Positions 1 through 6,010 of a stretch of DNA of 10,621 nt are shown piece by piece (the first letter of the stretch is position 1; every line of letters begins with the position of its first letter). A program made the translations under genes and the position numbers. The notes under the pieces are model-generated. The model had not been told where the DNA came from and ran no database searches. It saw only the letters and a program-made list of their open reading frames with translations. Origin of the DNA: Rubripirellula sp. (lineage in GTDB: Bacteria > Planctomycetota > Planctomycetia > Pirellulales > Pirellulaceae); assembly GCA_029287555.1 (NCBI GenBank), contig JARFQX010000892.1, forward strand, positions 1 to 10,621, in the 5' to 3' direction.

Positions 1-1
1 G

Positions 2-1234
2 GACGCTCTTTCCGGCTTCGAGAAGATGGCTCCAGCGATAACGGGCGCGCGGCCCGAGCTCGTGCTTGGCGGCAACGAAGGAGCCAACGTCGATCGCCCT
101 CGCTTGGTGGATCAGATCCGTCTCGCGCGACTCTTGTTAACCGTCGCTTTTGTATTGATCGCTGCCCTTGCAGCATCACTCTACAGGCAGCAGTCGAGCG
201 ATCCGCCGATCGCCAAAATCACAGGGTTGAGCGGTTCCTTGCTTTGGACCGGTGACGGCGGGCTGGTCAGGGTTGACCTGCGCGAGGGCACGGAATTGAC
301 AGGAGGCACATTGGAAGGGACCACCCCTAATTCTTGGGTGGAACTGGAATTTCAAGATCGAACCACGGTCACGATCTCCGGAAACTCACGGTTGACCTTT
401 GCCGAGCAAACGCAGAAAGAACTCTACCTTGCGGGAGGCAAGGCTTCGGCGAGTGTAAAACCGCAGCCTGCTGGCAAGCCGATGTTGATTCAGACGCGAG
501 CCGCGAATCTCGAAGTTCTTGGCACGCAACTGAACATCGAATCAGATCTCACCTCGACCACCCTGAACGTGAGCGAAGGCAAGGTGAGGATGACGCGATT
601 GATCGACGGTAGCAGCGTGGATGTGCCTGCCCGACATCGCGTGACGGCGTCGGCCGACGCACCGTTTATCCCCGAACGGGTCCCGGTTGCGGTGGACCGG
701 TGGACGAGTTCGTTGACGCGAGGACCTCAAGGGACTCTCGGCACTTGGAATCCGGGCTCGGCGCACCAGGAGGCAAGCCTCCGAGCCGTTCCTTTCGTTG
801 CTACGACAGCGGATGAAACGACTTTCACTATCTATTCCGTCGGACTCGGAGTCTCGCAGGGCGACAGCGCGCCGGTCATCATCCGTTCGGACAGCCTCGT
901 TCGAATCCGCGGGCGGCTCGACTTACGCTGCGACGTCTTTTTCGGTGTCACGGTCAATCATCTCGACGGTGAGTTTGCCGGTAAGTTCCAGGCGATTGAA
1001 TCGATGGAAAGCTTGGGGGCCGACAATCGTTTCGACGTCGTCTTGCCTTTGAGTGAGTTTCGTTTGGACCCATCTCTAGCTGCAAAGAGCGATGACTTGC
1101 CAGCCGATCCGCTCGGCTCCGTGGTGGAAGCCTTTTGGTGTCACACGTTGAACGAGCCGGCCGGTTTGGAAATCTATGACGTGACGATACATGCCAAAGA
1201 TGCCGAGGATGATCCCGGCAAGTCGATCCGATGA
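2..1234 (+). CDS. FecR-domain membrane protein (5' end probably outside window)
   Basis: Probable single-pass membrane protein of the FecR family, whose members relay signals to ECF sigma factors or act as periplasmic sensors. The first ATG is at 26, but the frame stays open to base 2 with no stop, and only about 32 residues precede the membrane helix. Planctomycete relatives usually carry a longer cytoplasmic N-terminus, so the gene is probably cut by the window edge. Numbering from ATG 26: hydrophobic helix about 33-53; FecR domain about 85-205, including the VLGTQLNI segment (164-171) and SEGKVRM (183-189), typical of the FecR core. Residues about 250-390 form a second beta-rich region ending in a FWCHTLN...GLEIYDVTI pattern, possibly a carbohydrate-binding-like sandwich; that assignment is a guess. 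It lies 62 bp before an exporter adaptor gene on the same strand. An ECF sigma gene is often upstream in such loci but cannot be seen here. Confidence 0.8.
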   Translation, partial: DALSGFEKMAPAITGARPELVLGGNEGANVDRPRLVDQIRLARLLLTVAFVLIAALAASLYRQQSSDPPIAKITGLSGSLLWTGDGGLVRVDLREGTELTGGTLEGTTPNSWVELEFQDRTTVTISGNSRLTFAEQTQKELYLAGGKASASVKPQPAGKPMLIQTRAANLEVLGTQLNIESDLTSTTLNVSEGKVRMTRLIDGSSVDVPARHRVTASADAPFIPERVPVAVDRWTSSLTRGPQGTLGTWNPGSAHQEASLRAVPFVATTADETTFTIYSVGLGVSQGDSAPVIIRSDSLVRIRGRLDLRCDVFFGVTVNHLDGEFAGKFQAIESMESLGADNRFDVVLPLSEFRLDPSLAAKSDDLPADPLGSVVEAFWCHTLNEPAGLEIYDVTIHAKDAEDDPGKSIR

Positions 1235-1296
1235 CAATCGCCCTCATTTCCCCTCCCCCAATCCCCCCCAAGTCTCTCTGCCCCGCCTGAAATCAC

Positions 1297-2838
1297 ATGC
1301 TCAAGACGCCTGCCAAACCTGCGAAGCGGGATCCTCAACGACAAAGATATGCCCAATCCCTTCCGAATGGCGGCGAGCTGGCATCCGAGACGGGCCGTTT
1401 CAAGATCTGGCTCAAAGCGTGCGCCGTTTTGCTACTGCTCGTTTCCGTCGTGGCGGCCATCGGGGCGGTGGTCGGCCGAGCGGCGCCGGAATCCGAAGGC
1501 GTGGCGAACTTGACCCATACGGTCGCCCGCGGCGATTTGCTCGTTACGGTCACCGAGCAAGGGACGCTGGAAAGTTCCAACAATGTCGAAGTTCGGTCGA
1601 AGGTTTGGGGCTGGAAGACGGTCAACTGGGTGATCGAAAGCGGGTCGGATGTCAAAGAAGGCGAGGTTCTCGTTCGTCTCGACGCCTCCGAGATGGAAAA
1701 GAAGGTCGACGAAGCCAAGATCAATCTCGAAAACTCTCGCGCTGATATGATCACTGCGGAAAGCAACGCCGCGGTTGCTGAAAAGAGTATCGTTGAATAT
1801 GAACAGGCAACTTTCATCGAGGAAGAAGGCAACATTAAGCAGGAGATTTTTGACGCCGAACAGGCCGTCTCCCAGGCGGAGTTAACCTACAGGTCGACGC
1901 TTCGCATGGTTGCCAAAGGACTCTTCAAACCATTGCAGCTGCGTGGCGAGAAATTCAAACTCGACTCCGCGCGACAGAAGCTGGAACTCAAGAAGACCCG
2001 GCTCAAGGCGCTGCAACAATTCAAGAAGGAGAAAGAGCTGGAGCGACTGCGCAGCGATCTGCGCGCGGCCAAGGCGAGACTGGAAGCGGCACGAGCTCGA
2101 GTCGCGCTGAATCAGACCCAACTGAATCAGGTTGAGGAACAGTTGCGATTCCACACCATCTCCGCTCCGCAAGACGGGATGGTCATCCATCCGAAGGCTG
2201 CCGAGTGGCGGGATGCACCCGACGTCGAAGAGGGCGCGAACGTCCACACCAACCAGGTCCTCTTGATCATGCCAGACCTGACCCAGTTGCAGGTGAAGGT
2301 GGGCATTCACGAATCCATGATTGACCGCGTCGAGCCCGGGCTAGTCGCCAACATCACGATCGGGGAAACAAGAATCGTAGGCGAGGTTTCGGAGGTCGCA
2401 AAGGTGACAAAACCGGCTACCTGGTACACCGGAAATGTCGTCAAGTTTGACACCGTCGTTTCCCTCCAGGGGCAGCAGGGATTGAAGCCGGGGCTCAGTG
2501 CGGAAGTCGAGCTCATCATCGCGGACCACCGTGACGTGTTGACCATTCCCGTCGCAGCGGTCGTCGAGTCGGGAGAGGAGCAGTTTTGCTGGGTCAAGCG
2601 AGAAGGTGAGGTGCGTCGCCGAGACCTTAAACTTGGCGACAGCAATGATCTATTTGTAATCGTTGAATCGGGACTGAGAGAAGGCGATCAGGTTGTGCTC
2701 AACCCGATGGCCTATCTTGACGAAGCCCAGGAGATGGCCATGAAGCCACTTGATCGGACTACCCAGAACGTTAAGCAGACCGCCGACCCCACCGACGCCA
2801 CGGAAGAGATCGTCGTGGAATCGCCCGAACAGGGTTGA
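1297..2838 (+). CDS. HlyD/MacA-type membrane fusion protein (efflux periplasmic adaptor)
   Basis: Periplasmic adaptor of a tripartite exporter, linking an inner-membrane ABC permease to an outer-membrane channel. The 513-residue protein has a basic N-terminal tail, one membrane helix (about 37-60), a first half-lipoyl segment (about 76-130, with ESGSDVKEGEVLVRLDA at 114-130), a long Lys/Glu/Arg-rich coiled coil (about 132-285), the returning half-lipoyl strand ISAPQDGMVIHP (288-299), a beta-barrel (about 330-407) and a membrane-proximal domain (about 408-475, with VLTIPVAAV). A polar tail follows. This domain order is that of the HlyD/MacA family, though the coiled coil is on the long side. 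ATG 1297 gives a cytoplasmic tail directly before the helix; no Shine-Dalgarno is visible upstream. It precedes the permease by 71 bp on the same strand, so the two probably share a transcript. Substrate is unknown. Confidence 0.9.
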   Translation: MLKTPAKPAKRDPQRQRYAQSLPNGGELASETGRFKIWLKACAVLLLLVSVVAAIGAVVGRAAPESEGVANLTHTVARGDLLVTVTEQGTLESSNNVEVRSKVWGWKTVNWVIESGSDVKEGEVLVRLDASEMEKKVDEAKINLENSRADMITAESNAAVAEKSIVEYEQATFIEEEGNIKQEIFDAEQAVSQAELTYRSTLRMVAKGLFKPLQLRGEKFKLDSARQKLELKKTRLKALQQFKKEKELERLRSDLRAAKARLEAARARVALNQTQLNQVEEQLRFHTISAPQDGMVIHPKAAEWRDAPDVEEGANVHTNQVLLIMPDLTQLQVKVGIHESMIDRVEPGLVANITIGETRIVGEVSEVAKVTKPATWYTGNVVKFDTVVSLQGQQGLKPGLSAEVELIIADHRDVLTIPVAAVVESGEEQFCWVKREGEVRRRDLKLGDSNDLFVIVESGLREGDQVVLNPMAYLDEAQEMAMKPLDRTTQNVKQTADPTDATEEIVVESPEQG

Positions 2839-2909
2839 GTCGGGCCGTGGCTCGGGCCGGACAGGTGCTCAAGTATCAGACATTATCGCTCGACGAAGCG
2901 TGAACCGAC

Positions 2910-4229
2910 GTGAACAACAAGTTCTTCAGAACGTTACACAACGGCTTCAATAGCCTGATGCTGCAACGCATGCGCGCCGGCTTGGCTGGGTTGGGAATCT
3001 TCATCGGCACCACGACGGTCATCTGGTTGGTGGCGATGGGCGAAGGTGTGAGCTACCGGGCACAGCAGCAGATTCTCGAACTGGGGGCGAAGAATATCAT
3101 TGTTCGCACCGTCGAACCTATTGCCGATTCAGACGTGTCGGCAGCCAATCGTCGGGTCAAGCGTTACGGGTTGTTTCGCGATGATCATGAGAGGATTGTC
3201 ACCAATATCCCGACGGTGAAGAGCGCCATCCCGATGCGCGAAGTTCGGTTTGAGCTGCGAGTCGACGACCGTTCGGTTGATGCCAAGCTGGTTGGCTGCG
3301 TTGAAGATTATCTATCCTTGAATCGGCTTGAAATCGCCCGAGGTCGTTGGCTTACTCAAAGCGATCGTGGCACAAAAGTCGTTGTGCTGGCCCATGAGAC
3401 AGCCAAGCGTTTGTTTCCCTTTGAGGATCCGATCGGGAAGACGATCTGGGTGGGCAGCGAATTCTATTCTGTGGTGGGGCAGACAAAGCAGCGAACCGCA
3501 GCGGCAGCAATTGGCGGAAGTCTGGACGCTCGGGACTACAACCTGGATGCGTACATTCCCCTGCAGACCCTTCGGCGTCGGGTTGGGGACCTCATCTTGC
3601 GGCGGACCGCCAGTGGCCAATTCGAGGGCGAGATGGTTGAACTGAGCCAGATTACCGTGAGCGTCAATTCGATCGAGGAAGTGGACGAAACGGCTCAAAT
3701 CATCGAAACGCTGCTGAAGAAGTTCCACCTCAAGCAGGATTACGCGGTCGTGGTACCCAAGGAACTGCTCCGTCAAGCGGAAAGGACGCGCACAATGTTC
3801 AATGTGTTGCTGGTGGTGATCGCGGGTATCTCCCTCTTGGTCGGGGGGATCGGCATCATGAACATCATGCTCGCCACCGTTACCGAGCGCACTCGCGAGA
3901 TTGGAATCCGCCGCGCCATCGGCGCCAAACGACGTGACATCGTTCAGCAGTTCTTGGCCGAGACGCTTGTTCTGACCGGCATTGGGGGAATGCTCGGGGT
4001 CGGCTTTGGCTTGATGTGCGGGCCGCTGTTTCGCCTGGTAAGAGCGACGGTTACCATCATGTCGCCCGATCTGCTGCCGCCCATCGTCTACGATTTGGAG
4101 CCTCGCATTGCTCCCTGGTCGATCGCACTGTCGGTGTTCATCTCGCTCGGTGTCGGGTTGATCTTTGGCGTCTATCCTGCGAGGAAAGCGGCCATGATGA
4201 ATCCGATCGAGGCACTTCGCCACGAATGA
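2910..4229 (+). CDS. MacB/FtsX-family ABC transporter permease
   Basis: Inner-membrane permease of a MacB-like mechanotransmission ABC exporter. The 439 residues hold TM1 (about 22-44), a large periplasmic MacB core domain (about 45-290), then TM2 (about 297-323), TM3 (about 351-376) and TM4 (about 402-424). The cytoplasmic coupling motif TERTREIGIRRAIGAKR (325-341) and the C-terminal PARKAAMMNPIEALRHE (423-439) are classic for the family. No ATP-binding domain is fused, unlike E. coli MacB, so a separate LolD/MacB-type ATPase is required; none is encoded in the window. The start is GTG 2910: an in-frame stop lies at 2901-2903 and the next residues match the usual N-terminus of the family. 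No clear Shine-Dalgarno is visible. The gene follows the membrane fusion protein by 71 bp and ends 35 bp before a heptanucleotide repeat array. Confidence 0.92.
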   Translation: MNNKFFRTLHNGFNSLMLQRMRAGLAGLGIFIGTTTVIWLVAMGEGVSYRAQQQILELGAKNIIVRTVEPIADSDVSAANRRVKRYGLFRDDHERIVTNIPTVKSAIPMREVRFELRVDDRSVDAKLVGCVEDYLSLNRLEIARGRWLTQSDRGTKVVVLAHETAKRLFPFEDPIGKTIWVGSEFYSVVGQTKQRTAAAAIGGSLDARDYNLDAYIPLQTLRRRVGDLILRRTASGQFEGEMVELSQITVSVNSIEEVDETAQIIETLLKKFHLKQDYAVVVPKELLRQAERTRTMFNVLLVVIAGISLLVGGIGIMNIMLATVTERTREIGIRRAIGAKRRDIVQQFLAETLVLTGIGGMLGVGFGLMCGPLFRLVRATVTIMSPDLLPPIVYDLEPRIAPWSIALSVFISLGVGLIFGVYPARKAAMMNPIEALRHE

Positions 4230-4264
4230 TTTTTCGTCAGTTGGCCGCGAGAGCAAGCCTCTTT

Positions 4265-4404
4265 CTCGCCACTCGCCACTCGCCACTCGCCACTCGCCAC
4301 TCGCCACTCGCCACTCGCCACTCGCCACTCGCTTCTCGCCACTCGCTTCTCGCTTCTCGCTTCTCGCTTCTCGCCACTCGCTTCTCGCTTCTAGCTTCTC
4401 GCCT
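4265..4404. repeat. Heptanucleotide tandem repeat array, 20 units
   Basis: Twenty consecutive 7-bp units fill 140 bp exactly. On the + strand the first nine (4265-4327) are CTCGCCA. Then come CTCGCTT, CTCGCCA, four CTCGCTT (4342-4369), CTCGCCA, two CTCGCTT, CTAGCTT and CTCGCCT. The left side is homogeneous and the right side diverges. The array sits between two convergent genes, 35 bp after the permease stop and 11 bp after the end of the oxidoreductase on the other strand. It resembles the short tandemly repeated repetitive (STRR) heptamers described in cyanobacteria in unit length only. No stop codon occurs within the CTCGCCA unit in any frame on either strand, so translations through it are artefacts. 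Confidence 0.97.
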
Positions 4405-4415
4405 CTCTTCTCCCC

Positions 4416-5723
4416 CTACGCCCAGTCTCTTGCAGGACGCGAGCGCAACAGGTTGGCGTCGGGATCGTCAACGAACATCTCGGATTGGGGATCCATCCTC
4501 ACTTTGCGACCGAGGATCCAGGCGGCTGCGGCGGCATGACAAGCAATGTGGGAGCGACGCATCACATCGGGATTGGCGGCCGTCGCGGACCGTGACCGCA
4601 TGCAATCGAAGAAGTTTCGCGAGTGGGCCGATACATCGAGTCCCCGAACTCGCTTGCTCGCATCGGGCAGCTCTTTCTGCAAGGATTTGCTGCTGACGAC
4701 AATTTCGCCTTCGTCACCCGTTTCCACCCAACCTTCATCGCCGATGAACCGAACGGGACAGGTTCCCAGTCGAGTGATGTAGTGGGGCGAACGATCACCG
4801 AACGGCTCGGGCAGGAAGTCGATGATTAGTTTCACGCCGTTAGCATATTGGCAGACAATGTTCTTCTCGGTTGGCTCGTACTCAATCGGCATGGTGTCGT
4901 CGGCCTGATTGGCCCACTGACACAGATCCACGGTGTGGGCTCCCCAATCCAGCAGTCGAGCGCCGGAATCAAAATCCCACTGGCCCCGCCATCGCCCATC
5001 GACGTACTTCTGGTTGAACGGACGCCAGGGGGCCGGACCGAGCCACAGGTTCCAATCCACCACGTCGCGCGACGGCATCGGTTCGGCGGGCAACCAGGTG
5101 TTATCGAGAACCGGAACGTACACCGAAGCGTGCATCGTGTGGAGCTTTCCAAGTTTGCCTGAGTGCACCAGTTCGACTGCTTTGAGAAAGTTCGGAACAC
5201 TGCGGCGCTGGGTTCCTGCTTGAAACACGCGTTGTTCTTGGTGCATCGTGTCAGCGAGCTGTTGGCACAGTTCGATCGTGATTCCGCAGGGCTTTTCGCT
5301 GTAGACATCCTTGCCCGCCTGGGCCGCCAAAATCGAAGCGTCAGCGTGCCAGCGATCACCGGTTGCCACCAACACCGCATCGATATCGCTACGCTGCAAC
5401 ATCTCGCGAAAGTCACGGTATAGCTCGCAATCGTTGTTTCCGTAGTACTTGTCAACCAAGGCCTTGCCCGCCTCACGACGGCTTGCCTGAACATCGGAAA
5501 TCGCCAAGCAGCGAACGTCCGAAAAGTCCAACATCGCCTTTAGGTCGTAGGTACACCTTGGGCCGATCCCGATGATCCCCAAACCGATGCGATCGTTGGC
5601 AGAAACCGGATCCGCCCCGCGCGATGACTTCGTTGAGGTCATCGAACCGACCGTTGCAATTGCCATGGCGGTACTGGCCGACGACAGGAACTGGCGACGT
5701 GTCGAGGTGTTTGTGGATTCCAT
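4416..5723 (-). CDS. Tat-exported Gfo/Idh/MocA family oxidoreductase
   Basis: Probable NAD(P)-dependent dehydrogenase acting on a sugar or cyclitol, exported in folded form. Numbering from ATG 5723 (435 residues): a twin-arginine signal with TRRQFL (8-13) followed by an Ala/Ser/Thr-rich hydrophobic stretch to about residue 37; a Rossmann fold with glycine-rich loop GLGIIGIG (47-54); the family's EKP motif (143-145); and DWGAHTVD (259-266), which carries the conserved catalytic-region histidine. The end LLRSRPARDW matches the usual C-terminus of planctomycete members. An upstream TTG at 5795 would add 24 residues before the Tat motif. ATG 5723 is preferred because it puts the RR near the N-terminus and follows GCGAGAAATC, a weak GA-rich Shine-Dalgarno. 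It converges with the permease gene and diverges from the kinase gene. Planctomycetes encode many paralogues, so the substrate cannot be named. Confidence 0.9.
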   Translation of the reverse strand: MESTNTSTRRQFLSSASTAMAIATVGSMTSTKSSRGADPVSANDRIGLGIIGIGPRCTYDLKAMLDFSDVRCLAISDVQASRREAGKALVDKYYGNNDCELYRDFREMLQRSDIDAVLVATGDRWHADASILAAQAGKDVYSEKPCGITIELCQQLADTMHQEQRVFQAGTQRRSVPNFLKAVELVHSGKLGKLHTMHASVYVPVLDNTWLPAEPMPSRDVVDWNLWLGPAPWRPFNQKYVDGRWRGQWDFDSGARLLDWGAHTVDLCQWANQADDTMPIEYEPTEKNIVCQYANGVKLIIDFLPEPFGDRSPHYITRLGTCPVRFIGDEGWVETGDEGEIVVSSKSLQKELPDASKRVRGLDVSAHSRNFFDCMRSRSATAANPDVMRRSHIACHAAAAAWILGRKVRMDPQSEMFVDDPDANLLRSRPARDWA

Positions 5724-6010
5724 GATTTCTCGCGTGGGCTCGGGTTTCACTGGAGGGGACGGACCGTGTGTTCCGTTGGGGAAAAGGGTCGGCAAATCGG
5801 GTCTCCCCGGTTCCAGAAGACATTCTACGTGAATCGTCGGCGTTCAGCATTTCCCCAGGGCGTTCAAAACAGAGTCGTTCATTCCAGGGGCGTTCAATCC
5901 GGCTTTCCCTCCCGATTGACCATCACACGGCCGGGCGGGTCCGCAGCGGTTATCATGGGAGAGTTGGACTGAAGTCACTCGGTACGCGATACGGATCCCA
6001 GGCCCACCCA
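5724..6010. promoter_or_regulatory. Divergent intergenic region with four CGTTCA direct repeats
   Basis: This 287-bp segment separates the divergent starts of the oxidoreductase (5723, minus) and the kinase (6011, plus), so it should hold both promoters. CGTTCA occurs in the same orientation at 5841-5846, 5861-5866, 5876-5881 and 5891-5896, with start-to-start spacings of 20, 15 and 15. The 10-mer GGGCGTTCAA is exact at 5858-5867 and 5888-5897. Such spaced direct repeats suit a regulator binding site, but that is inference. No well-spaced sigma-70 promoter was found: TTGACC (5916-5921) and TATCAT (5951-5956) are 29 bp apart. The kinase frame is open through here from GTG 5768, but the translation is Ser/Arg-rich without a recognisable domain. 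Confidence 0.4.

Noticed and set aside
4247..4269. GCGAGA...TCTCGC hairpin after the permease as a terminator
   Set aside because: The stem is only 6 bp and no T-run follows; the T-run at 4231-4234 lies before it.
3312..4328. Long minus-strand open frame (338 codons) antisense to the permease
   Set aside because: Its first residues come from the heptamer repeat (MASGEWRVASGEWR) and the rest is antisense to a strongly supported permease with clear family motifs.
4265..4404. CRISPR array
   Set aside because: The units are 7 bp and contiguous with no spacers.
4016..4696. Plus-strand frame running from the permease through the array into the oxidoreductase antisense
   Set aside because: It exists only because the heptamer has no stop codons; its centre is tandem LATRHSP and it overlaps two well-supported genes.
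5724..5795. Upstream TTG start for the oxidoreductase
   Set aside because: It would push the twin-arginine motif 24 residues further in; ATG 5723 has the better position and a weak GA-rich ribosome site.
5916..5956. TTGACC and TATCAT as a sigma-70 promoter
   Set aside because: The spacing is 29 bp, well beyond the usual 16-19 bp.
5768..6010. Upstream extension of the kinase from GTG 5768
   Set aside because: The 81 extra residues are Ser/Arg-rich with no domain, and the stretch holds the presumed divergent promoters and the CGTTCA repeats. ATG 6011 is preferred, though not proven.
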